NCBI GenBank assembly: GCA_963763095.1
Contig: CAVXNR010000006.1
Location: forward strand, 310,001-374,000
Direction of reading: 5' to 3'
Source of the DNA: CAVUCH01 sp963763095
GTDB taxonomy: Bacteria; Acidobacteriota; Vicinamibacteria; Vicinamibacterales; JAENWD01
Length of the DNA stretch: 64,000 nt
Shown here piece after piece: positions 26,781 to 34,923 of this stretch. The number at the start of each line of letters is the position of its first letter. The stretch's first letter is position 1. Below the pieces are notes generated by a model. The model had not been told where the DNA came from. It saw only the letters and a list, made by a program, of their open reading frames with translations, and made no database searches. The position numbers were made by a program, and so were the translations under genes.

Positions 26781-29285
26781 GTGCCCCTCGTCCTAGCCCT
26801 CGAGCCTGACCTGCGACAGGCCGAGGCCCTCGCCCCCATCCTCGAGCGCGCCGGCGCCGAGCTGGTACTCGCGCGCTCCAGAGAGGACGCGGTGCGCGCG
26901 CTGGCCCTGCGCGTACCGGACCTGATCCTCGTGTCGGCCCTGGTGTCGCCGCGTGACGAGGCGGAGTTCACCAGCTACCTCCGGACGCGGCCCGACACCG
27001 CCCACCTCCAGACACTGTCCATCCCGATACTGGCGCAGGCGTCCTCGGTGGAGCCGGCAAAACGCCGGCGCTTCGGCATCGGGCGCCTGATATCGAAAGG
27101 GACGGCCGGTGCTCCGAGCGGCTGCGCACCGGACGTGTTCGCGGATGAAATCAAGGCGTACCTCGAACGCAAAAGTGAGCTGAGGACGCAGGAGGTCTGG
27201 GTCGCCCGAGCGCCGCTGGCGGACGCCCGCCGCGTGGAGAGCGCCGTGGAGACCGGCGAACCGCCGGCGGTTATCGCCGATCAGCGGCCGAGACCGTCTA
27301 CCCCGGTCCCCACGGGCGCACCCGATGAGGAACGCCGTCCCGAGGCATCCAGCACGTACTGGGCCTGGGACAGCGGGCCGGCCGACGCCATCATCCCGAA
27401 CCCCGAACCGAACGCGGTCACGGCATCGCCTGAAGAGGACGCAGAGCTCACGGCCCTGGCCGCCGCACGTGGGGACGCGGAGCGCGAACAGGCCGCCCGC
27501 GAAGCGGCGGAGCGCTCGTTCGTCGCCCGTGAGGAGAGCCTGATCGAGGAGGCGCGGGCAGAGCGGCAGAACCGTGACGAGCGGGAAACCGAGCTACGCG
27601 GGCGGGAGGAGGCGGCGCTGGCCGAGGCCGAACGCCAGCGCAACGCGCGCGAGGCGGCCGAGCGCGGGTTTGCCGAACGCGAGCGCGCGGCCGAAGCTCG
27701 GGCGGAGGCAGAACGGAAGGCGAGGGACGAGGCGGAGCAGGCCCGCATCGACCACGATCGACTCGAACGTGCCGAGCACGAGCGGCTGGCCCGCGAAGCC
27801 ACCGAGCGCGCCACGCAGGAACAGGCCGCGCGCGAGGCCGAAGAACGCTCGGCACGCGAGCTGGCCGAACACGAGCGAGCTGTGCGTGAAGCGGCAGAGC
27901 GTGCCGATCGCGAGCAGGCGGCGCGCGAACAGGAAGCTCGCGAGCGGCTTGCTCGGGAGGAGGCAGAGCGCGAGCGTGCTGCCCGCGAGTCTGCGGAACG
28001 TGCGCTCGCCGAGGCCGAGCGCGTCGCCCGGGAAGAGGCCGAACGGCTCCGGGAACGCGAGCGGCTCGTGCTCGAACAGGCCGAACGTGAGCGGCTCGCC
28101 CGTGAAGCGGCCGAACGCGAGCGGGAGATCCTGGCGCAGACCGCCCGTGAACTCGAGGAGCGCGAGCGCATCGCACGGGAAGAGGCGGAACGGGAGCGGG
28201 CGGAGCGCGAACGGCTGGTGCTCGAACAGGCGGAGCGGGAACGGGCGGTGCGAGAGGAAGCCGAGCGCGAGCGTCTGATCGAGGAAGCGGCGGCCCGCGA
28301 ACGACTCGCCCAGCAACAGGCCGAGCAGGAGCGCGCAGAGCGTGAACGGCTGGCCGCCGAACTTGCGGAACGCGAGCGCCTGGCGCGTGAGGAAGCGGAA
28401 CGTGAGCGGCTGGCCGCCGAACTTGCCGAACGCGAGCGCCTGGCGCGTGAGGAAGCGGAACGCGAGCGGCTGGCATTCGAGCAGGCGGCGACGGAGCTCG
28501 CCGAACGGGAGCGTCTCGCACGAGAAGAGGCTGAGCGCGAGCGTGCCGCGCGAGAGGCGGCCGATCTCGAGCGGGCCGCCCTGGAGCAGGCGGCCCTGGA
28601 GCTGGCCGAGCGCGAGCGCCTCGCCCGGGAAGACGCCGAGCGCGAGCGCCTGGCACGCGAGGCCGCCGAGCGTGAGCTCGCCGCGCGCGAAGCGGCGGCG
28701 GCACAGGAGCTGAGCCATCGCGAGCGGCGGGCCCGCAAGAAGGCGGAGCGCGAGCGCGTCGACCGGGAAGAGAAGGAGCGTGAGCGCGCCGCCCGTGCGC
28801 AGGCAGCCGCCGAGCGTGCTCAGCGCGAGCAGCGGCCCCACAAGCGAGGCGCCGGCGGACCGCTCGTGCTCGTGCAGCCTGACGGGACCGACACGCCCGA
28901 TGACGCGTCGCTTCTGGAGGCATCCCCGTCCCCCTCCGCAGACGGATCCAATCAGCCATCCCAGCGGGGACTGCCCGGGGACCATTCGTCACGATCCGGA
29001 TGGGAGGAGGCCGAACGCGAGCTGGCCGCGCGGCAGGCCGAACGCGAGCACATTCACCGTGAGCGCGTCGTCCGCGAGCTGACAGTGCAGGCGGAGGCAC
29101 TCGCCGAGGCGGTCAAGGCCGCCCAGCAGCTCGGCACGGTTTCGCCGCAAGGGCACTCGCAGCGAGCTCCTCGACGCGGGGATGCGCCCGCCCGCAGGAA
29201 CGCGGCGGCCGGGGCGCGCGGCGGACGCGCTCACCCGGCCCCCGACAGGGAAACCTTGCAGAGCCCCGTCGTACGAGACCGGTAG
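26781..29285 (+). CDS. Pseudo-receiver protein with very long Glu/Arg-rich helical repeat region
   Basis: An 834-residue frame from GTG. Residues 1-130 resemble a response-regulator receiver (VPLVLALEPDLRQAEALAPI, VPDLILVSALVSPRDEAEFT), but the phosphoacceptor Asp position is Ser, so it is probably not phosphorylated. Residues about 219-685 are nearly pure Glu-Arg-Ala repeats of the type AERERLAREEAERERLA, predicted as a long coiled coil or single alpha helix; an exact 60-bp duplication occurs within. After about residue 783 the frame turns into low-complexity Arg/Ala text, and a neighbouring frame carries a better C-terminus, so a frameshift near 29130 is likely. Function unknown; it lies divergent from the Tad pilus locus. 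Confidence 0.75.
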   Translation: MPLVLALEPDLRQAEALAPILERAGAELVLARSREDAVRALALRVPDLILVSALVSPRDEAEFTSYLRTRPDTAHLQTLSIPILAQASSVEPAKRRRFGIGRLISKGTAGAPSGCAPDVFADEIKAYLERKSELRTQEVWVARAPLADARRVESAVETGEPPAVIADQRPRPSTPVPTGAPDEERRPEASSTYWAWDSGPADAIIPNPEPNAVTASPEEDAELTALAAARGDAEREQAAREAAERSFVAREESLIEEARAERQNRDERETELRGREEAALAEAERQRNAREAAERGFAERERAAEARAEAERKARDEAEQARIDHDRLERAEHERLAREATERATQEQAAREAEERSARELAEHERAVREAAERADREQAAREQEARERLAREEAERERAARESAERALAEAERVAREEAERLRERERLVLEQAERERLAREAAEREREILAQTARELEERERIAREEAERERAERERLVLEQAERERAVREEAERERLIEEAAARERLAQQQAEQERAERERLAAELAERERLAREEAERERLAAELAERERLAREEAERERLAFEQAATELAERERLAREEAERERAAREAADLERAALEQAALELAERERLAREDAERERLAREAAERELAAREAAAAQELSHRERRARKKAERERVDREEKERERAARAQAAAERAQREQRPHKRGAGGPLVLVQPDGTDTPDDASLLEASPSPSADGSNQPSQRGLPGDHSSRSGWEEAERELAARQAEREHIHRERVVRELTVQAEALAEAVKAAQQLGTVSPQGHSQRAPRRGDAPARRNAAAGARGGRAHPAPDRETLQSPVVRDR
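28341..28460. repeat. 60-bp tandem duplication within Glu/Arg-repeat gene
   Basis: Two adjacent 60-bp copies (28341-28400, 28401-28460) differ at two bases and encode the 20-residue unit RERLAAELAERERLAREEAE twice. A degenerate third start follows. It shows that the helical region grows by recent in-frame duplication. Confidence 0.9.
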
Positions 29286-29769
29286 TGGCGAACCTGTCTC
29301 CTACGACGCCCTCTTTGGGGGCGGAGCGGACGATGTGGACGTCGAGGTCACGTCCGACCTCGATGGGGCGCCAGCCGATGTGGGAGCGGATGCGGCCGCG
29401 GCGAGGAGCGGCAACCGATCCCAGCGGCAGCGGCCCGCGCCGCTCGTGCTGTGGGCCCACAGGGGGCACTTCGGCGGGACGCGGCGGGCTCACGGGGCGA
29501 ACGGGACGGGCGAGTCGCAACAGGGGCGGGTAGCGGCGCTGAGCGATCTGCACGCGATTCTGAAGGAGCTCAACATTCCGCCGGCCCTCGCCGAGATCGG
29601 CTACGCCGCGGGCTGCAAGATCAAGCGGGTTCGCGTGAAGCGCCGGCCTGGCCCTCGCCCCGTCGAGAAGAACGCCCCGGTTGTCATCCTGTCGCGCAGG
29701 GCGCTGGAGCGGCTGAGACCTGCGATCGTTCGCCGCTCTGCGCCAGACGCCGCCGCAGCCAGCGGTTGA
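29182..29769 (+). CDS. Probable C-terminal part of the preceding Glu/Arg-repeat protein (other frame)
   Basis: This frame reads SYDALFGGGADDVDVEVTSD, a low-complexity stretch, then a compact basic domain: LHAILKELNIPPALAEIGYA, KIKRVRVKRRPGPRP, VILSRRALERLRPAI. Upstream it continues in frame as ARFRRKGTRSELLDAGMRPP back to about 29131, where it meets the end of the helical protein one base out of phase (after AAQQL). Removing one base there gives a continuous protein of about 995 residues. It could instead be a separate gene from the ATG at 29182, but no ribosome site is evident. Confidence 0.5.
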   Translation: MRPPAGTRRPGRAADALTRPPTGKPCRAPSYETGSGEPVSYDALFGGGADDVDVEVTSDLDGAPADVGADAAAARSGNRSQRQRPAPLVLWAHRGHFGGTRRAHGANGTGESQQGRVAALSDLHAILKELNIPPALAEIGYAAGCKIKRVRVKRRPGPRPVEKNAPVVILSRRALERLRPAIVRRSAPDAAAASG

Positions 29770-29911
29770 CCCGTTCCACCTGAACGGCCGCGCTTCAGAC
29801 CACACTTCTGGCTTTCCCGCGTGCTTTCTGTAGAATGCCGGGGATCACCTGTCGCGTATGGGCGCGGCAGCGCCCCCGCGCGCCGGTCCTCCCGCGCGCC
29901 GGAAGGTCCTC

Positions 29912-30877
29912 ATGCGATATCGCCTGCTCGCCACCTTCGTCATTCTCTGCGCTGCCGCCGCGATGGCGTGGCCGGCAGGCGTCCGCCTCCGAGCGGCCCA
30001 GGCCGTTGCGACCCCCCTCGCGCCCTACACGGAAACGATTCCTGAGACGCAGGTGACGTTCGACATGGTGCCGGTGCCCGCTGGCACGTTCGAGATGGGT
30101 AGCCCCGAGAGCGAACCCGGACGCCAGGCCGACGAGGGGCCGCAGCACACGGTGAAGCTGCCCGCGTTCTACATGGGAAAAATTGAAGTCACGTGGGACG
30201 AGTACGACCAGTTCGGGTTCAGCCTCGACCTGCAGCGGAAGCGCAAGCTTGGAACCCAACCCTCGAAAGAGGGCGCCGATGCCGTGAGCCGGCCAACGCC
30301 GCCCTACGCGGACGAGTCGTGGGGCTGGGGCAAAGAAAAGCAGCCCGTCATCGGAATCACTCACTACTCCGCCGTGAAGTACTGCGAGTGGCTGTCAGCG
30401 AAGACGGGAAAGAAGTACCGGCTTCCGACCGAGGCCGAGTGGGAGTACGCCGCGAGAGCCGGAACGAAGACCGCGTATTCGTTCGGCGAGGACCCTTCCC
30501 AGGCTGGCGAGTACGCCTGGTATAAGGAGAACTCCGAGGAGCAGCCGCATATCGGCGCGCAGAAGAAGCCCAATGCGTGGGGCCTGCACGACATGCACGG
30601 CAATGCCGCCGAATGGACGGCAGACGCGTACGACCCTGCGTTCTACACGAAGGCCGGCGCGTCGCCAGTGGCGCCGTTCAACGACGGCGGCGACGCCCTC
30701 TACCCGCACGTCGTGCGAGGCGGTTCGTGGGACGACGACCCCGCCCGCCTGCGCAGCGCGGCCCGGCGCTCATCTGAAGAGAAGTGGAGCCGCCGTGATC
30801 CGCAGAACCCCAAGAGCAAGTGGTGGCACACCGACGCGACGTTTGTCGGCTTCCGCGTGGTCCGCGAAGCTGAGTGA
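29912..30877 (+). CDS. Secreted formylglycine-generating-enzyme-fold (SUMF1 domain) protein
   Basis: A 321-residue protein with a signal peptide (MRYRLLATFVILCAAAAMA) and an FGE-sulfatase domain: MVPVPAGTFEMGSPESEPG, KLPAFYMGKIEVTWDEYDQF, RLPTEAEWEYAARAGTKTAY, NAWGLHDMHGNAAEWTADAY, VVRGGSWDDDPARLRSAAR. True FGE has a catalytic Cys pair near the C-terminus (GGSW...CR); here the segment has Leu, so it is unlikely to make formylglycine and is more likely a binding or structural member. It opens the glycoside cluster. The ATG at 29912 follows ggaaggt and fits the signal peptide. Confidence 0.88.
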   Translation: MRYRLLATFVILCAAAAMAWPAGVRLRAAQAVATPLAPYTETIPETQVTFDMVPVPAGTFEMGSPESEPGRQADEGPQHTVKLPAFYMGKIEVTWDEYDQFGFSLDLQRKRKLGTQPSKEGADAVSRPTPPYADESWGWGKEKQPVIGITHYSAVKYCEWLSAKTGKKYRLPTEAEWEYAARAGTKTAYSFGEDPSQAGEYAWYKENSEEQPHIGAQKKPNAWGLHDMHGNAAEWTADAYDPAFYTKAGASPVAPFNDGGDALYPHVVRGGSWDDDPARLRSAARRSSEEKWSRRDPQNPKSKWWHTDATFVGFRVVREAE

Positions 30878-30924
30878 GATCCAACCCTGAAGCCTCTGTT
30901 TCTGTTTGTGATGGAGCAACCCGT

Positions 30925-32220
30925 ATGAGCAGCCACGACGACACCCTCGGCGCATCCTCACGGCGCGACTTCCTGCGCACCACCACGGCGGCCGTCGTCG
31001 GCGGCACGCTCGCCTCGACCGTCAACATTCCGGGAGCCTTCGCCGCTGGAAGCGACGAAATCCGCGTCGGCGTGATCGGCTGCGGCGGGCGCGGCACGGG
31101 CGCCATCGGCAACGTGCTCGCCTCGGCGCCGGGCGTCCGGCTCGTCGCGGTGGGAGACCTTTTTCCCGACCGCCTCGCCGAGAGTCTGAAGAACCTGGCG
31201 AAACTCGGGGACAAGGTCGCAGTGCCCAAGGAGCAGCAGTTCACAGGGTGGGACGCGTACCAGAAGGTCATCGCCAGCGACGTGAACTATGTGATCCTCG
31301 CATCGCCGCCCGGATTCAGACCGACCCACCTGCAGGCCGCGATTGCGGCCGGCAAGAACGTGTTCACGGAAAAGCCCGTGGCGGTGGACGCGGCGGGCTA
31401 CAAGACGGTCGTGGCCGCCGCGGACGTGGCGAATCAGAAGGGCCTGGGCGTCGCGGCCGGCACGCAGCGGCGCCACCACGCCGCGTATCGCGAGGCCATG
31501 AAGCGGCTGCACGATGGCGCGATCGGCGACATCGTTGCAATCCGCGCCTACTGGAACCAGGGCGGGCTCTGGAACAAGCCGCGCGAGGCGAGCTGGAGTG
31601 ACATGGAGTTCCAGCTGCGGAACTGGCTCTACTACACGTGGCTGTCAGGCGACCATATCGTCGAGCAGCACGTCCACAATCTGGACGTCGGGAACTGGGG
31701 CATGAACGGGATTCCGGCCCGCGTGTTCGGCGTCGGCGGACGGCAGGCGCGCACCGCACCGGAGTACGGCCACATCTTCGACCACTTCGGTCTCGAGTAC
31801 GAGTACGCCAACGGGGTGCGCATGCAGAGCATGTGTCGCCAGATTCCGGGCACGCCGGGACTCGTCGCTGAGGCCTTCGTGGGAACCAAGGGAACGATGG
31901 ACACGCAGGATGGCCGCCGCTACGAGATCAGCGGTCCGAACGCGTGGAAATGGTCGGGCGAGTTTACGGATCCGTACCAGCAGGAGCACACCAACCTGAT
32001 CGAGAGCATCCGTGCGGGCAAGCCACTCAACGAGCTGAAGCAGGTGGCCGACAGCACGCTGACAGCCATCTGTGGACGAGAGTCCGCTTACACCGGCAGG
32101 GTGGTCGCCTTCGACCAGTACCTCGCGACCGATCACAACATCTCGCCGGCGAAGCTGGATTTCGGCCCGATGGCCACGCCGCCGGTGGCCGTTCCCGGCA
32201 GCGGCACCGGCACGATGTAG
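30925..32220 (+). CDS. Tat-exported Gfo/Idh/MocA oxidoreductase
   Basis: A 431-residue protein with a twin-arginine leader (SSRRDFLRTTTAAVVGGTLA) and a Gfo/Idh/MocA fold: NAD(P) motif RVGVIGCGGRGTGAIGNVLA and the EKP motif in GKNVFTEKPVAVD, with active-site region QRRHHAAYREAMKR and ALWNKP-like substrate loop WNQGGLWNKPREAS. Such exported members carry a tightly bound NAD(P) and act on sugars or 3-keto-glycosides. The ATG follows ggag. The next genes (ThuA, DUF1080) are the usual partners in 3-keto-glycoside breakdown. Confidence 0.92.
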   Translation: MSSHDDTLGASSRRDFLRTTTAAVVGGTLASTVNIPGAFAAGSDEIRVGVIGCGGRGTGAIGNVLASAPGVRLVAVGDLFPDRLAESLKNLAKLGDKVAVPKEQQFTGWDAYQKVIASDVNYVILASPPGFRPTHLQAAIAAGKNVFTEKPVAVDAAGYKTVVAAADVANQKGLGVAAGTQRRHHAAYREAMKRLHDGAIGDIVAIRAYWNQGGLWNKPREASWSDMEFQLRNWLYYTWLSGDHIVEQHVHNLDVGNWGMNGIPARVFGVGGRQARTAPEYGHIFDHFGLEYEYANGVRMQSMCRQIPGTPGLVAEAFVGTKGTMDTQDGRRYEISGPNAWKWSGEFTDPYQQEHTNLIESIRAGKPLNELKQVADSTLTAICGRESAYTGRVVAFDQYLATDHNISPAKLDFGPMATPPVAVPGSGTGTM

Positions 32221-32314
32221 CAACGGGCAGCAAACGGCCGGGAGGCTGGCGGACTGGCGCTTCGAGGCGACCGGTCCCGTCCGCTTCCCGGTCGCCTTCT
32301 CCTGCAGACTCACC

Positions 32315-33063
32315 ATGCGTCGAATCGTCCCGCTCTCCGCCGCGCTCGTCTTCCTGATCGCCACCACCTTCCCCATCGCGCAGGAGGCCGCGCCCCGAAG
32401 GGTCCTCTACCTCACGCAGTCAATGGGCTACAAGCACGAGGTGCTGCCTCTCAGTAAGAAGATGCTCGTCGAGGTTGGACAGAAGCACGGCTTCGCTGTG
32501 ACCGTCAGCGATGATGCCTCGGCGATTTCCGCCGAGAGCCTGAAACCCTACTCCGCGGTCGTCTTCTATACGACGGGCGAACTGCCGATGAACAACGATC
32601 AGAAGACAGCCCTGATGGCCTGGATTCGGGGCGGCCACGGCTTCATCGGCATTCACAGCGCGACCGACACGTTCTACCAGTGGCCGGATACGGCGAGATG
32701 ATTGGCGGCTACTTCGACGAGCACCCGTGGAACACACAGGTCACGATGAAGGTCGAGGATCACGGGCACCCCTCGACGAAACACCTCGGCGCCGCGTGGA
32801 CCGTCGCTGACGAGATCTACCAGTTCAAGAACTACTCGCGAGATGACAAGCACGTGCTGCTGTCGCTCGATGTGGCGTCGGTAGACCTGACCGCCAAGGG
32901 CGTCAAGCGTGCCGACCGCGACTTCGCCAATGCCTGGTACAAGTCCTGGGGCTCGGGCCGCGTATTCTACACCGCCCTGGGGCATCGTCCCGAGGTCTGG
33001 CAGGACCCCGCGTACCAGCAGCACGTGGCCGGCGGCATCTCGTGGGCGATGCGCGGCAAGTAG
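32315..33063 (+). pseudogene. Secreted ThuA-like protein, split by a frameshift
   Basis: Two overlapping frames together encode one ThuA-domain protein of about 249 residues. The first (32315-32701) has a signal peptide (MRRIVPLSAALVFLIATTFP) and RRVLYLTQSMGYKHEVLPLS through GGHGFIGIHSATDTFYQWPD. The second begins near 32690 with YGEMIGGYFDEHPWNTQVTM and ends GRVFYTALGHRPEVW, PAYQQHVAGGISWAMRG. The family reads FYxWPEYGEMIGGYF without a break, so one base is missing near 32691 (ccggatacggc). ThuA-like proteins are class-I glutamine-amidotransferase-fold enzymes tied to trehalose and keto-sugar use. Confidence 0.85.
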
Positions 33064-34085
33064 CGCCCCTCGCGCGCGGCACCGCCGCGGGCCTCGTGGC
33101 CTGCGTCTCCCTGGCGGTGGCGGGCGCCGGGACGGCGCCCACCCTCAGCCGTTTCGAATCCAGCGAACCGCACATGGGAACGACCTTCACGGTCGTGCTC
33201 TACGCCGCCGACCCGGCGCGAGCCGCGCGTGCGTCAGGCGCTGCCTTTGCGAGAATCGCGGGGCTCGATGCGCGGCTCAGCGACTATCGTCAGAACAGCG
33301 AGGCCATGCGCCTCACGCGGGAAGCCGTGGGCCGTGACGTGCGGGTCAGCGACGACCTGTATCGTGTCCTCTCACTCTCGCTGGCGATGAGCAGCCGGAC
33401 CGGCGGCGCATTCGATGCGACGGTAGGGCCACTGTCGCACCTCTGGCGCCGCGCGCGGCGCCAATCGGAACTGCCGCAGCCGGCCGACATCGAGGCCGCG
33501 CGCGCGGCGAGTGGAGCGGCGCTGGTGCACCTCGATGTAGCGTCGCGATCCGTGAGGCTTGCGCGCGCGGGCATGCGACTGGACTTCGGCGGGGTTGCAA
33601 AGGGCTACGCGGCGGACCGCGCCCTCGACGTGCTCCGGGAGACGGGCATCCGGCGCGCGCTGGTCGTCGCTGGCGGCGACGTTGCCGCGGGTGACGCTCC
33701 TCCCGGGGAGAAGGGCTGGCGTGTGACGATAGCGCCGTTCGACGCGGCGATGCCAGCCGCGACACGGTCGCTGACACTTGCGGGGGCCGCGGTGTCCACG
33801 TCCGGCGACGCGGAGCAGTGGGTCGACATCGGTGGTGTCCGTTACTCACACATCTTCGACCCGCGAACGGGGTGGCCGCTCACGGGGCACCGGCAGGCGA
33901 CGGTCATGGCGCGTGACGCCACGACCTCGGATATGCTGGCGACCACGCTGTGTGTGCTGGGGGAGGATGGATTGGGGCTGGCGGACCGCACGCCCGGCGC
34001 GGCAGCGATGATCGCCGTGCCGGATGGCTCCGCGAGCGTGCGGTGGGCGTTCTCGCGGCGGTGGAGTGAACTACGCCGGGACTGA
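33042..34085 (+). CDS. apbE: FAD:protein FMN transferase (ApbE family)
   Basis: A 347-residue ApbE-like protein with a hydrophobic leader (GLVACVSLAVAGAGTAPTL). It attaches FMN covalently to Thr/Ser of extracytoplasmic flavoproteins, using FAD and Mg. Motifs: EPHMGTTFTVVLYA, GGAFDATVGPLSHLW, MRLDFGGVAKGYAADRALDV, ALVVAGGDVAAG, YSHIFDPRTGWPLTG, and the metal/active-site Asp in RDATTSDMLATTL. The start GTG at 33042 overlaps the ThuA end by 22 bp; a later GTG near 33096 is possible. No flavinylation target is recognisable in the window. The stop TGA sits inside a copy of the gggactgaagtccc repeat. Confidence 0.93.
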   Translation: MGDARQVAPLARGTAAGLVACVSLAVAGAGTAPTLSRFESSEPHMGTTFTVVLYAADPARAARASGAAFARIAGLDARLSDYRQNSEAMRLTREAVGRDVRVSDDLYRVLSLSLAMSSRTGGAFDATVGPLSHLWRRARRQSELPQPADIEAARAASGAALVHLDVASRSVRLARAGMRLDFGGVAKGYAADRALDVLRETGIRRALVVAGGDVAAGDAPPGEKGWRVTIAPFDAAMPAATRSLTLAGAAVSTSGDAEQWVDIGGVRYSHIFDPRTGWPLTGHRQATVMARDATTSDMLATTLCVLGEDGLGLADRTPGAAAMIAVPDGSASVRWAFSRRWSELRRD

Positions 34086-34092
34086 AGTCCCG
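34077..34092. repeat. Palindromic repeat gggactgaagtccc (copy 1)
   Basis: The 16-bp palindrome cgggactgaagtcccg supplies the last codons and TGA stop of apbE. It belongs to a family of at least nine copies in this window, the rest lying at 49874-59291. Confidence 0.85.
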
Positions 34093-34134
34093 CGCGGTCC
34101 GTTTGACGCGCATGGAATCAACACAGGAGGACTG

Positions 34135-34923
34135 ATGCGCAGATTCGTTTTGGGTGTGCTTCTGGCTGTGGCGGCGGCCATCTCGCTGACTGCGGCGGGC
34201 GAGCAGAACACGCTGACAGCTACCGAAACGGCCGCCGGCTGGAAGCTGCTGTTCGACGGCAAGACGACAACGGGATGGCGCGGCTGGAAGCAGCAATCGG
34301 CGCCGGACGGATGGAAGGCCGTGGATGGAGCGCTGACGCGCGTCGCCAAGGCGGGCGACCTGATCACGATCGAAGAGTACGCGAGCTTCGACTTCGCGTT
34401 CGACTGGCGCATCGCGAAGAACGGTAACAGCGGTGTGTTCTTCCACGTCGCCGAGGGCCAGGACCTGCCGAGCACCTACACCACCGGACCTGAGTACCAG
34501 CTGATCGACAACGACGGCCACCCCGACGCCAGGAACGGGCCCGACCGGCACGCCGGCGGCAACTACGCGCTCCATCCGCCGGCCAACGGCGCGCCCCGGC
34601 CCATTGGCGAGTGGAACCAGTCGCGCATTCTCGTCAACGGTCCGCACGTGGAGCACTGGCTGAACGGTGTGAAGGTGGTGGACTACGAGTTGTGGAGCGC
34701 CGATTGGAAAGCGCGCGTGGCGAAGAGCAAGTTCAACACGATGCCCCGCTATGGCCTCGAGAAGACCGGGCACATCGCCCTGCAGGACCATGGCGACGAG
34801 GTGGCGTTCCGGAACCTCAAGATCAAGGTGCTCGACAAGCACGGGCTCGTAGAGCCCAGCCCGCCTGGCCCTCACACCGCCAATTCGGAGACGAGCGACA
34901 GATGCCCACTGCCACCCGATTGA
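34135..34923 (+). CDS. Secreted DUF1080 protein (3-keto-disaccharide hydrolase domain)
   Basis: A 262-residue protein with a signal peptide (MRRFVLGVLLAVAAAISLTA) and a concanavalin-like DUF1080 domain: WKLLFDGKTTTGWRGWK, FDFAFDWRIAKNGNSGVFFH, YTTGPEYQLIDNDGHPD, EWNQSRILVNGPHVEHWLNG, IALQDHGDEVAFRNLKIKVL. Family members cleave 3-keto-glycosides after a Gfo/Idh enzyme oxidises C3. The ATG at 34135 has ribosome site acaggagg. It overlaps the MFS gene by 22 bp. Confidence 0.93.
   Translation: MRRFVLGVLLAVAAAISLTAAGEQNTLTATETAAGWKLLFDGKTTTGWRGWKQQSAPDGWKAVDGALTRVAKAGDLITIEEYASFDFAFDWRIAKNGNSGVFFHVAEGQDLPSTYTTGPEYQLIDNDGHPDARNGPDRHAGGNYALHPPANGAPRPIGEWNQSRILVNGPHVEHWLNGVKVVDYELWSADWKARVAKSKFNTMPRYGLEKTGHIALQDHGDEVAFRNLKIKVLDKHGLVEPSPPGPHTANSETSDRCPLPPD

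Noticed and set aside
27281..29100. Long minus-strand open frames (485, 463 and 550 codons) opposite the Glu/Arg-repeat gene
   Set aside because: They are mirror images of a repetitive GC-rich gene. Only the plus frame starts one base after an upstream stop and has an N-terminal domain.
34611..34901. Long N-terminal extension of the NupG-like transporter
   Set aside because: It overlaps the DUF1080 coding region and reads as Arg-rich shadow; the ATG at 34902 begins at the first membrane helix.
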